The translations under genes and the position numbers were made by a program. A stretch of 64,000 nt of DNA from JALYUM01 sp036688685. Its GTDB lineage: Bacteria > Pseudomonadota > Gammaproteobacteria > Burkholderiales > Burkholderiaceae_D. Where the stretch lies: NCBI RefSeq assembly GCF_036688685.1, contig NZ_JAQQPS010000012.1:1-64000 (forward strand). The letters are read 5' to 3'. The notes below the pieces were generated by a model. The model ran no database searches. It saw only the letters and a program-made list of their open reading frames with translations, and had not been told where the DNA came from. Positions 45,291 to 54,367 of the stretch are shown here, one piece after another. Position 1 is the stretch's first letter. Every line of letters begins with the position of its first letter.

Positions 45291-46688
45291 TCAGTTCGCC
45301 GGGTGCAGCAACGAACGCTTGCGCGCATAACCAAAGTACACGGCAAGGCCGATCAGCAGCCAGACCACGAAGGCCACCCAGGTATGCCAGCTGAGGAAGC
45401 ACATCAGCGTGATGCAAAACACGATGGCCAGGCCCGGAATGACCGGCACGCCCGGGCAGCGGAACGCGCGCGGCAGATCCGGGCGGGTCTTGCGCAGGAT
45501 GATCACGGCCACCGACACCAGGCTGAACGCGGCCAGCGTGCCGATGTTGACCAGTTCGGCCAGCACGCCCAGCGGCACCAGCGCGGCGATCAGGCCGAAC
45601 AGGATGCCGACCAGCCAGGTGGCGAAAAACGGCGTGCCGAACTTCGGGTGCACGGTCGACAGGCGGGCTGGCAGCAGGCCGTCGCGCGACATCGCGTACA
45701 GGATGCGGGTCTGGCCGTAGGCCATCACCAGGATCACGGTGCTCATGCCCAGAATTGCAGCCAGGTCGACGAAGCCAGCCACCCAGTTTTCGCCCGCGTA
45801 CTGCAAGGCCAGCGACACCGGGTGGTCCACACCGAGGAAGCTTTTATAGGGCACGATGCCGGTCATGATGGCGGCCACCGCCACGTACAGGACCGTGCAA
45901 ACCACCAGCGAACCGATGATCCCGATCGGCAGGTCGCGCGCCGGATTCTTGACTTCTTCGGCGGCCGACGTCACGGCATCGAAGCCGATGAAGGCGAAGA
46001 ACACCAGGGCGGCGGCGCTCATCACGCCCCCCATCCCGTACGGCATGAACGGTTGCCAGTTGACCGGCTGGACGTGCTTGACGCCGACAAAAATAAACAG
46101 CAGCACGACGCCGGTTTTGATCAGGACCATGATGTTGGTCCAGCGCGCCGACTCGCGCACGCCCAGCGACAGAAGACCGGTCAACACCAGCATGATCAAA
46201 AACGCCGGCAGGTTGAACACACTGGCGACGCCCGGAATGGCGCCCGGCGCTGCGGACAGCGCAGCTGGCAGCGTGACCCCGAGGCCAGACAGCAGCGACT
46301 GGAAGTAGCCAGACCAGCCCACTGCCACGGTGGACGTCGCCAGGCCGTATTCGAGCAGCAGATCCCAGCCGATCATCCACGCCACCAGTTCGCCCAGCGT
46401 GGCATAGCTGTAGGTGTAGATCGAGCCGGCCACCGGCACGGTGGAGGCGAATTCGGCATAACACAGGGCAGCGAAGGCGCAGGCCAGCGCGGCAATGCAG
46501 AACGACAGTGTCAGCGCCGGGCCGGCGGTGACGGCGCCGGTCCCGGTCAGCACGAAAATACCGGTGCCCACGATGGCGCCGATGCCCATCAGGACCAGGT
46601 CGAACGGTCCGAGGACTTTTTTGAGGCCGCCAGGGGTACGACTGGCAGACATCATGGCATCAAGGTTTTTGGTTCTGAAAATACTCAC
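45291..46688 (-). CDS. APC-superfamily cationic-type amino-acid permease
   Basis: A 465-residue permease starting at a GTG (46688) with a GGAG site 6 bases upstream; this gives the family-standard start VSIFRTKNLDAM. The first helix carries LMGIGAIVGTGIFVLTGTGA, followed by PVAGSIYTYSYATLGELVAW and FIGFDAVTSAAEEVKNPARD. All are signatures of the YfnA/CAT branch of amino-acid transporters. Twelve to fourteen helices are predicted. It is monocistronic, with a large upstream region shared with the divergent cytochrome gene. The amino acid carried is unknown. Confidence 0.93.
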   Translation of the reverse strand: MSIFRTKNLDAMMSASRTPGGLKKVLGPFDLVLMGIGAIVGTGIFVLTGTGAVTAGPALTLSFCIAALACAFAALCYAEFASTVPVAGSIYTYSYATLGELVAWMIGWDLLLEYGLATSTVAVGWSGYFQSLLSGLGVTLPAALSAAPGAIPGVASVFNLPAFLIMLVLTGLLSLGVRESARWTNIMVLIKTGVVLLFIFVGVKHVQPVNWQPFMPYGMGGVMSAAALVFFAFIGFDAVTSAAEEVKNPARDLPIGIIGSLVVCTVLYVAVAAIMTGIVPYKSFLGVDHPVSLALQYAGENWVAGFVDLAAILGMSTVILVMAYGQTRILYAMSRDGLLPARLSTVHPKFGTPFFATWLVGILFGLIAALVPLGVLAELVNIGTLAAFSLVSVAVIILRKTRPDLPRAFRCPGVPVIPGLAIVFCITLMCFLSWHTWVAFVVWLLIGLAVYFGYARKRSLLHPAN

Positions 46689-47003
46689 GCACACTCCGAT
46701 CAAAAAGCGCCCAGGGGGCACATGGATGTTAAATTTTGCACAGGGGCAGATGCCACGCCGCTGAACCGTCGTCCTGCATGGCCGCCATTTTATGCGATTC
46801 CGCGGCAGTTACATCCTGACAACTGCGCAATGATGCAGAAATCGCGACCAGGATGCAAAATCGTCCTGGCTGTACTGACGCGAATGAGGCCCGGCCGATT
46901 GTTCCACTGACGGATAAATGGTATCCATTTAGATGCATTGCAGTAGAAAATGGGAACTGTTAAAGTTGTCTCAGTTAAACGCAACCCACCCAGTGAGCAC
47001 CCA
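46689..47003. other. 315-base divergent promoter region
   Basis: Lies between the permease (minus) and the cytochrome b561 gene (plus). Apart from the inverted repeat annotated separately, no gene or RNA is visible. The right third is A/T-rich and presumably holds the cytochrome promoter. Confidence 0.6.
46915..46931 (+). promoter_or_regulatory. Operator-like palindrome TAAATGG-TAT-CCATTTA
   Basis: A perfect 7-3-7 inverted repeat about 73 bases before the cytochrome b561 start codon. Size and symmetry fit a binding site for a dimeric regulator. No regulator gene lies nearby. Confidence 0.5.
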
Positions 47004-47537
47004 ATGCAACGCTATACCAAGACCGCCATGTCACTGCACTGGCTCAGCGCCCTGCTCATCATCAGTGCCTTCATCATGGGTCTGGTGATGACCAGCATTC
47101 CCGGCTTCTCGCCGGCCAAGCTACGCTATTTCTCGTGGCATAAATGGCTCGGGGTAACCGTGTTTGCGCTGGCCGTGCTGCGCGTGCTGTGGCGCATCTT
47201 CCACCAGCCACCGCCGCATCCTGCGCACATGCCGGTCTGGCAGAACCATGCTGCCAATGCCACGCACTGGATGCTGTACGTCCTGATTTTTGCGGTGCCC
47301 GTGTCGGGCTACCTGTACACGCTGTCGGCCGGCGTGCCGGTGGTCTACCTCGGGGTGTGGCCGATGCCGGTCTTCATGGCGCCCAATCCTGAACTGAAGC
47401 CGCTGTTTCGTGCGGTGCATTACTGGCTTGACATGACGATGGCGGCCCTCGTCGTCGCCCATGCCGGCGCCGCGCTGAAGCATCACTTGATCGACCGCGA
47501 CGACGTCCTGAAACGGATGCTGCCTTTTACTAAATAA
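47004..47537 (+). CDS. Cytochrome b561-family membrane protein
   Basis: A 177-residue, four-helix di-haem protein. It begins RYTKTAMSLHWLSALLIISA, with the first haem-ligand histidine in the LHW motif. RYFSWHKWLGVTVFALAVLR and HWMLYVLIFAVPVSGYLYT follow, then VHYWLDMTMAALVVAHAGAAL with the last ligands. Bacterial members pass electrons between quinol and a periplasmic partner and can act against superoxide. The yceI gene follows after 44 bases, a common pairing, so the two probably form an operon. Confidence 0.93.
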   Translation: MQRYTKTAMSLHWLSALLIISAFIMGLVMTSIPGFSPAKLRYFSWHKWLGVTVFALAVLRVLWRIFHQPPPHPAHMPVWQNHAANATHWMLYVLIFAVPVSGYLYTLSAGVPVVYLGVWPMPVFMAPNPELKPLFRAVHYWLDMTMAALVVAHAGAALKHHLIDRDDVLKRMLPFTK

Positions 47538-47581
47538 CAGCGCCGGCACGGCCATCCTGTTTATTCACCCATGGAGTTGAT

Positions 47582-48148
47582 ATGAAATTCACGCAACACG
47601 CACTGCGCGCCACCTTGTTGGCCTCGACCATCTGCCTGGCGCTGGCCGCCCACGCCGCCGTCCTGAAAATCGATGCCGCCAAGAGCAGCGTGTCGGCCAC
47701 GTTCAAGCAGATGAACGTGCCGATCGAAGACAAGTTCAAAAAATTCAGCGCCGTCATCGACTACGACGCCGCCAAGCCGGATGTGTCGAAAGCCACCGTG
47801 GAAATCGACACGGCCAGCCTCGACCTGGGCGACCCGGAGTATTCGAAAGAAGTCGCCAAAAAAGAGTGGTTCAATTCCGCCCAGTTCCCGAAAGCGACGT
47901 TTGTGTCGACCAGCATCAAGGCCGCCGGCGCCGGCAAGCTGGCCGTCACCGGCAATCTCACCATCAAGGGCAAGACCACGCCGGTGGCCTTCCCACTCAC
48001 CGTCAGCAGCAGCGGCGGCAAGCAGATGTTCGACGGCACCTTGCCGATCAAGCGCCTGACGTACAACATCGGCGAGGGTCAATGGAAGGCCACCGACATG
48101 GTCGCCGACGAGGTGTTGATCAAGTTTCACGTGGTCGCCGGCCAATAA
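47582..48148 (+). CDS. YceI-family periplasmic lipid-binding protein
   Basis: A 188-residue secreted protein with signal peptide (MKFTQHALRATLLASTICLA, cleaved near AHA). The mature part is an extended lipocalin-like beta-barrel: KSSVSATFKQMNVPIEDKF, VEIDTASLDLGDPEYSKEV, then WFNSAQFPKATFVSTSI and GNLTIKGKTTPVAFPLTV. The family binds isoprenoid lipids such as polyprenyl or quinone tails. It sits downstream of cytochrome b561 with a GGAG site. A small GC hairpin (48155-48173) follows the stop but has no T-run. Confidence 0.93.
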   Translation: MKFTQHALRATLLASTICLALAAHAAVLKIDAAKSSVSATFKQMNVPIEDKFKKFSAVIDYDAAKPDVSKATVEIDTASLDLGDPEYSKEVAKKEWFNSAQFPKATFVSTSIKAAGAGKLAVTGNLTIKGKTTPVAFPLTVSSSGGKQMFDGTLPIKRLTYNIGEGQWKATDMVADEVLIKFHVVAGQ

Positions 48149-48197
48149 GGATCACCCGGCCTCTGCAGCCGGGCCGCCGCTCCGGTATCATGCGCGA

Positions 48198-48860
48198 ATG
48201 AATAAGATCCCTTTCGTTCCCTTTATTATTGGTGTGGCCGGCGGCAGCGGCAGTGGCAAGTCAACCGTATCGCAACAAGTGCTCGCTTCGTTCGGCGCGG
48301 ACATGGTGTCGGTCGTGATGCAGGACGATTACTATCGCGACCAGTCCGAGCTGACGCCGGAAGTGCGGCGCCAGCAGAATTACGACCATCCGCACGCCTT
48401 CGACTGGCCGCTACTGGTGCAGCACGTGCAGGCATTGCGCAATGGCGAGACCATCGCCATGCCCGAATACGACTTCACGATCGACAACCGTTCGACCAAG
48501 ACCATCGCGGTCAAGCCGGCGCCGGTCATCGTGATCGAGGGCCTGTTCGCCTTGTATGACGCCGACCTGCGCGACATGATGTCGCTGAAAATCTTCGTCG
48601 ATACGGCGTCGGACATCCGTTTTATTCGCCGCATGCAGCGCGATATCACCGAACGCGGCCGCACGCTCGAGAGCATCGTCGACCAGTACCTGGAAACGGT
48701 GCGCCCGATGCACAAGCAGTTCATCGAGCCGACCAAGCGCAACGCCGACGTCATCCTGCCGCATGGCGCAAATGGCCCGGCGGTCGACATGATTACCACC
48801 AAGGTTGCCAGCGTCATCGGCCAGTTGCAGCGCCAAAGCACAGCGCCAGCGCGCGCATAA
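48198..48860 (+). CDS. udk: Uridine kinase
   Basis: A 220-residue P-loop kinase that phosphorylates uridine and cytidine in pyrimidine salvage. The Walker A motif GGSGSGKST lies at 15-23. The QDDYYRD segment carries the nucleoside-binding Asp, YDHPHAFDWPLL is typical of the family, and RRMQRDITERGR forms the lid. VIVIEGLFALYD is the Walker B-like strand. Length and motifs are complete. Probably monocistronic. Confidence 0.96.
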   Translation: MNKIPFVPFIIGVAGGSGSGKSTVSQQVLASFGADMVSVVMQDDYYRDQSELTPEVRRQQNYDHPHAFDWPLLVQHVQALRNGETIAMPEYDFTIDNRSTKTIAVKPAPVIVIEGLFALYDADLRDMMSLKIFVDTASDIRFIRRMQRDITERGRTLESIVDQYLETVRPMHKQFIEPTKRNADVILPHGANGPAVDMITTKVASVIGQLQRQSTAPARA

Positions 48861-49054
48861 GGCGACGGCCCGGATAAAACCATCAACGACCTCGACAGGC
48901 TGGAGTCGACCCATCGCGGACGTTGCTACCGCAGTGGTATCCAGATTCGTTATCGAAGTTGTTCCAGGACTATCGGTAACTTCCCTATTTTTTACTCGCG
49001 ACTAAGATTCGGAACATAATTGGACGCACCAGTGGATGATGCTGCTGAGTGTGC

Positions 49055-50617
49055 TTAGCGCGCGGGCATCAGTTTTTGCCGTACCAATTGGCCCATCACA
49101 CGGCGGAGGGCTTCAACGCCACCATCGGCCAGGTCGGCTGCGGTGGTCGGGAGCGTGACATCAGGCTGCAGTCCGACAGCTTGAATGGCAAACGGGCGAG
49201 TTCGGCTTGCAGCAAATTTTTCCTGTGCGACGAGGTCGATGAGCGTTGACTCGGGAATTTCATTGACGGACAGATGTGTGCCATTATCAAAGACACTAAA
49301 ATTCCCACTGTATTTCACGCTGATAGCAGAATGCGGCAGCGTGAAGCCGGTTGATCCAGCGTCCCGGCCGCCACCGGCACCGACTGTTCGTTCACCTACC
49401 GTCAATGCGCCAGACGCCCATAGCCAAGTGGCCATGAATTCACCGCTGGAACGCGTGCCCGCATCTGCCCACACAATAAGTGGGCGCGGCGTTGCAATCG
49501 TACCGCAAGACGGATCTTCAACCTGTTTGAGCAGTTTCAGTCGGCCTGGCTGGCCGCCGGGAAAAACGTCGTACGTCGTCGGCAGCATTTGATCTGTTAG
49601 AGCACGCGCCAGCAGCCGGGCTTCGCGTGCGAAGCCACCCATGTTGCCACGCAAATCGATCAGCAGCACATCTGATCGGGCTGCAACGTCATTAATGCGT
49701 GCCAGTCGCTCGCGAACCACTGCGCAATAGCCGGCCAACATGGGACCATCCTCACTGGTGTCTTGCCGGGCTGCCGCCTCCGCCGCATCGTTGAATACGC
49801 TATCGTATTGGGGAGCGAATGCCCCAAAACGCACGATCCCAACTCGATAGCCGTGTGCCTGCACAATGTCAGGTAAATCGGACCGTTCCACGGCGTGCGC
49901 AAGCGCGGCGCCCGTGTGCGGCGTAATCGGTTTATACGTCAACGTCACTGTCCGCAGCTTGCTGTCTTTGCCAAGTATGCCGAAGCGCACCTCACGGTGC
50001 AAATTTAGTGCAGCATGATCAGCCGGCGTGGCAACAGCAAGCTTTAATGCCGCCTCCGCTGAACGTGAGCGACGGTTGCCACCAAACGTTTGATTGGCCG
50101 CGTTCTCCAGCCAGCGTTTAACAGGCTGCCCGTCGATATCGATGATCTGTTCACCATCCAGCAAAGCCGTCACCGCCGGATCGATGTGACGCCAGACCAC
50201 CATCGCCCCGTCGCTGCTTGTTCTGAACAGAATACCAAGGGCTTCTTGTTTGCCGCTTTTAAGATCGACGATCGCAACGTGCTGATCTTGAAGTGGCGCC
50301 AAAGCGGTGATGATGTCTGCGTAGGAACCGAGCGCTGGCGGTACCGGAGCCCGCCATAAAGCGTTGTTGCCTTGTACTTCTGCTGGAAAGGCCAGACGAT
50401 AACGTTCGACCCAGGCAAACGAAGGATAGTGCTGTCGCAACTCCTGCCTAAGCGCCTCGCCGTCGGTCTGGGAAGTTTCCGCAAACGCGATTGTGGAGCA
50501 GGACAATAGCGCTGCAGTCAAAAGAAAACTGCGTGGTGCACTGAAGCACGCTGTCCATCCGAGCAAACTACTGCCGGCTGCCGGGAAAAATCCATTTTGC
50601 TTCTTGATTTTAATCAT
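49055..50617 (-). CDS. S41-family serine protease (tail-specific/CtpA-like fold), exported
   Basis: A 520-residue protein with an N-terminal export signal (about residues 20-47, SFLLTAALLSCSTIAFA). The catalytic region shows DVLLIDLRGNMGGFAREA and WADAGTRSSGEFMATWLWAS, with the nucleophile serine in the TRSSGEF motif of S41 peptidases. The PDZ-like middle part is short (DPAVTALLDGEQIIDIDGQP). S41 relatives without clear processing roles are common in this group of bacteria. Codon use is slightly less GC-rich than the neighbours. No partner gene is adjacent. Confidence 0.85.
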   Translation of the reverse strand: MIKIKKQNGFFPAAGSSLLGWTACFSAPRSFLLTAALLSCSTIAFAETSQTDGEALRQELRQHYPSFAWVERYRLAFPAEVQGNNALWRAPVPPALGSYADIITALAPLQDQHVAIVDLKSGKQEALGILFRTSSDGAMVVWRHIDPAVTALLDGEQIIDIDGQPVKRWLENAANQTFGGNRRSRSAEAALKLAVATPADHAALNLHREVRFGILGKDSKLRTVTLTYKPITPHTGAALAHAVERSDLPDIVQAHGYRVGIVRFGAFAPQYDSVFNDAAEAAARQDTSEDGPMLAGYCAVVRERLARINDVAARSDVLLIDLRGNMGGFAREARLLARALTDQMLPTTYDVFPGGQPGRLKLLKQVEDPSCGTIATPRPLIVWADAGTRSSGEFMATWLWASGALTVGERTVGAGGGRDAGSTGFTLPHSAISVKYSGNFSVFDNGTHLSVNEIPESTLIDLVAQEKFAASRTRPFAIQAVGLQPDVTLPTTAADLADGGVEALRRVMGQLVRQKLMPAR

Positions 50618-50805
50618 CGTCTAGCCGTCGCGTTCTTAAGTCAATATGAGTGAGACAGGGGGAATAGGACGACGTGCCCAACGACCGCTGTTGGCCGAAA
50701 CCAGCTGTTCGGCGCAGCATAGCAAATTGCCAAGTTAAAAATCCAGTGCTGTCGATACCGCCGGTAGGGCCCCGAACCAGCCGTCCCACACTTCTTGAAT
50801 GAAGT

Positions 50806-51210
50806 TTAGTGGTCTTGCGGTAAACGCATTCCAAATCCACCGACCGGATGCGTCTCGAACCGCTCACCGAACCCCGAGATAAGCGGCCGGCCGGCCTGCA
50901 GCGCCGCCCTGATGGCTGGCAGGTCAAGCGACGCTTTATGACTCGCTGCGCTTTCCCCTATCTCGGTCACCCACAAGGCGTCGGTATCGGCGGGATCAAC
51001 AGCAACCACATAGCTCAGGCATCCGGGCATGGACTGCGTCGCCTGCAACAGGATCGATGCCAGCGCGTCGCGTTGACCAGGCTTCGTTTTGATTTTTGCA
51101 ATCGTGCCATACATCGCTTTTCGCGCCGTCGTGGACGGCGGTGTGGACTGACACGCAGCCAGAGGCGCGAGTGCGATGGCGGTTACCAGCGTGCGGCGCT
51201 TTTTTTGCAT
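50806..51210 (-). CDS. Putative quinol/antibiotic-biosynthesis monooxygenase (ABM) lipoprotein
   Basis: A 134-residue protein. The ATG at 51210 gives a lipoprotein signal (MQKKRRTLVTAIALAPLAAC) with a LAAC lipobox. The rest is one ABM dimeric alpha-beta barrel: MYGTIAKIKTKPGQRDALAS, MPGCLSYVVAVDPADTDALW and VTEIGESAASHKASLDLPAI. ABM proteins oxidise quinols or act as small-molecule monooxygenases without a cofactor. An exported, lipid-anchored member is less usual. There is no operon partner. Confidence 0.82.
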   Translation of the reverse strand: MQKKRRTLVTAIALAPLAACQSTPPSTTARKAMYGTIAKIKTKPGQRDALASILLQATQSMPGCLSYVVAVDPADTDALWVTEIGESAASHKASLDLPAIRAALQAGRPLISGFGERFETHPVGGFGMRLPQDH

Positions 51211-51411
51211 CGGGATTCCATAGGGCGTGAATCGATGCATCAGGATAACATTTATTAAACGCTATGATTTCGCATTTTATGCGCGAAAGCGGCGACTGCC
51301 GCTTTGTGCCTTTTGCTGGCGCCTGTATTGCGCAGGCGATTCGTTGTGCGCCTTTATTCTGCGCCTGCGATCGGCTAAACTGAGCGCTGTCGCAACCGCC
51401 CGCCTCAGCAG

Positions 51412-51687
51412 ATGACCTATCCCTTCCACACCCGGGCCCGCGAGCAAACCGACGGCAGCACCAGCGCTGCCTTCCGCCTCACGGCAGCCATCCTTGCCAG
51501 CGCCGCGGTGCTGCTGTTCTTCATGGTCGGCACCGACGCCGGCCTCGGCAGCGCAAGCGCATGGATCGTGGCCGCAGCCATTGGCGTCGCTGCGTTCGTG
51601 CTGGCCCACGTGCTCATTACGGTGATCATGATCGTGGTCGCGCCGGCCCTGATCATCGCGGTGCTGGTGCGCTTCCTCGCCACATAA
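51412..51687 (+). CDS. Small membrane protein, unknown
   Basis: A 91-residue protein with three hydrophobic segments (AAILASAAVLLFFMVGTDAG; AWIVAAAIGVAAFVLAHVLI; VIMIVVAPALIIAVLVRFLA) after a short polar N-terminus. Probably an inner-membrane protein of two or three helices. I recognise no family. Upstream there are short GC stem-loops around 51320-51375; a strong hairpin follows 45 bases after the stop. Confidence 0.6.
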   Translation: MTYPFHTRAREQTDGSTSAAFRLTAAILASAAVLLFFMVGTDAGLGSASAWIVAAAIGVAAFVLAHVLITVIMIVVAPALIIAVLVRFLAT

Positions 51688-51731
51688 GCGGGCGCTGACG
51701 GGCCGGCTGCCTTCGATCCAGTTTGACCTGC

Positions 51732-51769
51732 CCCGATCAAGCCGATCCGGCAGGATCTGTTTGATCGGG
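51732..51769 (+). terminator. Strong two-tier stem-loop after the small membrane protein gene
   Basis: CCCGATCAA pairs with TTGATCGGG (9 bp). Inside, a 3x3 internal loop is followed by GATCC / GGATC (5 bp) and a GGCA loop. It lacks a T-run, so it is either a factor-assisted terminator or a structured RNA element. Confidence 0.5.
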
Positions 51770-51899
51770 CGCCTCTATCGCGCTGGAATATAAGCATACA
51801 AGGAATCGGTATTGGCGCGGCCACCTGGGCGCTGCTAATCTTGCCGCCCGTTGGCTGCCAAAGTGCAGCCATGCCCCATTCCAGAAGATAGAGAGAACC

Positions 51900-54314
51900 A
51901 TGAGCTGCAAACACCCCCACGCCAACCCTGCCCGCGCCGTGCTCGTCCTCGGCCTGATCGCCACGCTGGCGCCATTGACTGCCCACGCACAGGAAAACGC
52001 GCCACAGACTGCGGCCAGCGCAGCCGACCTGCAAACGGTCGTCGTCACCGGCACCCGCTCGCTGAACCGCCGCTCGCTTGACTCCGCGTCGCCGGTCGAC
52101 GTCATCGGCAGCAAGGACTTGCTCGGCACCGGTTCGGGTGAACTGGCCACGGTGCTCGCGCGCCTGCTGCCGTCGATGAATTTTGCGCGCCCGAGCGGCG
52201 CCGATGCCAGCGACGCGGTACGCCCGGCGCAACTGCGCGGCCTGTCGCCCGACCAGACACTGGTGCTGGTCAACGGCAAGCGCCGCCACAGCTCGGCCGT
52301 GGTGAATGTCAACGGCACGCTCGGCCGCGGTTCGGCCCCGGTCGACCTGAACGCCATTCCGCTGGCCGCGATCGACCACATCGAAGTGCTGCGCGATGGC
52401 GCCGCGGCGCAATACGGCTCGGACGCGATTGCCGGCGTGATCAACATCATCCTGAAAAAAGGCGCCGACGGCGGCGAAGCCGAAGTGGTGTACGGCCAGT
52501 ACGACAAGGGCGACGGTGCGCAGAGCACCGTGCGCGGCTCGACCGGCTTCAAGCTCGGTGAAGATGGCTGGGTACGCGTGGCGATCGAGGCCGCCAACCG
52601 CGATTTCACCAACCGTTCGTTTGCCGACCCGCGTCCGGCGGCCGGGACGCGCCAGGGCACCATCACCCAGCGCTACGGCGACCCGGACAGCCGTCCGCGC
52701 ACGCTGTTCGTCAACAGCCAGTACCGCATCAACGACGCCATCGACTGGTACGCCTTCGCCAATTACGGCGAGCGCAAGACGTCGTCAGCGGCGAACTTCC
52801 GCACCGCTTACACCGACGCCACGCGCACCACGCTGCGCACCAGCCTGTATCCGGAGGGCTTCAGCCCGCTGGAAAACAGCAAATCGGTCGACACCTCGGT
52901 GGTGACGGGCTTGCGCGGCGAACTGGCCGGCTGGCGCTGGGACGCCAGCCTGAACTACGGGCGCAACCGCTTCTCGCTGGACGTCGACAATTCCGTCAAT
53001 TACAGCCTGGGCGCGGCCAGCCCGCGCAGTTTCTACGCCGGCGAGCTGAGTTCGACGCAGGAACTGGCCAACCTGGATGTCGCGCGCGAGATTCCGGTGT
53101 CATTCATGAGCGGGCCGCTGACCGTGGCCGTGGGCCTTGAAGCGCGCCACGAAGCCTACGAAATCGGCGCCGGCGAAGCGAATTCGTATGTCGGCAGCGG
53201 TGCCCAGGGCTATTCGGGCTTCCGTCCGGAGAACGCCGGCAAGAACAGCCGCAACAACCAGTCGCTGTACCTGAATCTGGAAGGCGACATCACCAAACAG
53301 TTGTCGGGTGCACTGGCCGTGCGCCATGAGCATTACAGCGATTTCGGCAATGCCAACTCGGCCAAGGCCTCGGCACGCTATGCCTTCACCCCGAGCTTCG
53401 CGCTGCGCGGTACGGCGTCGAACGGGTTCCGCGCGCCGTCGCTGGCTCAGACCTTCTACACCATCACGACCACCAATACCCTGCTGGTGAACGGCACCAG
53501 CACGCCGGTCGAAACAGGTACCTTCCCGGTCGGCAGCGCCGCGGCCAGGGCGCTCGGCGCGCAGCCTCTGAAAGCGGAACGGGCGCGCAACCTGTCGGTC
53601 GGCGCCCAGTGGCAGCCCACGCGCAACTGGACCACCTCGGTCGACCTGTACCGCATCGACATCGACGACCGCGTCGTGTTCTCGTCGAACCTGCAGCTGG
53701 CCAATGCCCCGGCGCTGGCCAGCGCGCTGGCCGTGCAAGGCGTGTATGTCGGCGCCGCGCGCTATTTCACCAACGCCGTCGACACCCGCACCAAGGGTGT
53801 GGACATCGTCAGCACCTACCGCCTCAACCTGGAGCAAGGCGCGCGCGCCGACCTGACGCTGGCCTACAACCACAACGACAACGAAGTGCTGCATACGGCG
53901 GCCACCCCGGCCGTGCTGGCGGCGCAGAAGTTGCTGCTGGTTGACCGCCAGACGGTCAGCCGACTGACTGTCGGCTCGCCCAAGGACAAGCTGAGCTTGA
54001 CGGGCGACTACACACAAGGCGCCTGGAACGGCCATGCGGTCGTCACCCGCTACGGCAAGTTCACCGTGCCGCAGAACGATGCCGCGCTCGACCAGACCTA
54101 CCAGCCGCAGTGGGTGCTCGACCTGGCCGCCAGCGTGCGCATCGCGCGCCAGTGGCGCCTGAGCGCCGGCATCGACAATGTCACCAACCGCTATCCGGGC
54201 CAGGTGACGACGCTCGCCAACCTGAACGTTAACGGCACCCAGCCGTACAGCGTGTGGGCGCCGAACGGCTTCAACGGGCGCTTCCTGTATCTGAAAGCCG
54301 GTTATACCTGGTAA
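51900..54314 (+). CDS. TonB-dependent outer-membrane receptor
   Basis: An 804-residue receptor. The signal peptide ends at PLTAHA. The TonB-box region LQTVVVTGTRSLNRRSL is followed by the plug domain: AQLRGLSPDQTLVLVNGKRR, IDHIEVLRDGAAAQYGSDAI and AGVINIILKKG. The 22-strand barrel runs to the last strand with terminal aromatic residues (LYLKAGYTW). The plug motifs are complete, so it should be active. The ligand is unknown: no siderophore, haem or sugar genes adjoin it, and no FecR or sigma factor is near. A GAGAG site precedes the ATG. Confidence 0.93.
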   Translation: MSCKHPHANPARAVLVLGLIATLAPLTAHAQENAPQTAASAADLQTVVVTGTRSLNRRSLDSASPVDVIGSKDLLGTGSGELATVLARLLPSMNFARPSGADASDAVRPAQLRGLSPDQTLVLVNGKRRHSSAVVNVNGTLGRGSAPVDLNAIPLAAIDHIEVLRDGAAAQYGSDAIAGVINIILKKGADGGEAEVVYGQYDKGDGAQSTVRGSTGFKLGEDGWVRVAIEAANRDFTNRSFADPRPAAGTRQGTITQRYGDPDSRPRTLFVNSQYRINDAIDWYAFANYGERKTSSAANFRTAYTDATRTTLRTSLYPEGFSPLENSKSVDTSVVTGLRGELAGWRWDASLNYGRNRFSLDVDNSVNYSLGAASPRSFYAGELSSTQELANLDVAREIPVSFMSGPLTVAVGLEARHEAYEIGAGEANSYVGSGAQGYSGFRPENAGKNSRNNQSLYLNLEGDITKQLSGALAVRHEHYSDFGNANSAKASARYAFTPSFALRGTASNGFRAPSLAQTFYTITTTNTLLVNGTSTPVETGTFPVGSAAARALGAQPLKAERARNLSVGAQWQPTRNWTTSVDLYRIDIDDRVVFSSNLQLANAPALASALAVQGVYVGAARYFTNAVDTRTKGVDIVSTYRLNLEQGARADLTLAYNHNDNEVLHTAATPAVLAAQKLLLVDRQTVSRLTVGSPKDKLSLTGDYTQGAWNGHAVVTRYGKFTVPQNDAALDQTYQPQWVLDLAASVRIARQWRLSAGIDNVTNRYPGQVTTLANLNVNGTQPYSVWAPNGFNGRFLYLKAGYTW

Positions 54315-54334
54315 ACAAGATGCAGGTCACGGCA

Positions 54335-54356
54335 GGACGGTGCGGGTGCACCGTCC
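54335..54356. terminator. Bidirectional hairpin between convergent genes
   Basis: GGACGGTGC and GCACCGTCC form a perfect 9-bp stem with a GGGT loop, between the stops of the TonB receptor and the formaldehyde dehydrogenase gene. T-runs are short on both sides. Confidence 0.65.
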
Positions 54357-54367
54357 GCTGATAAAAC

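Noticed and set aside
48155..48173. CCCGGC/GCCGGG hairpin between yceI and udk as a terminator
   Set aside because: Only a 6-bp stem and no T-run; such GC hairpins are common in this genome.
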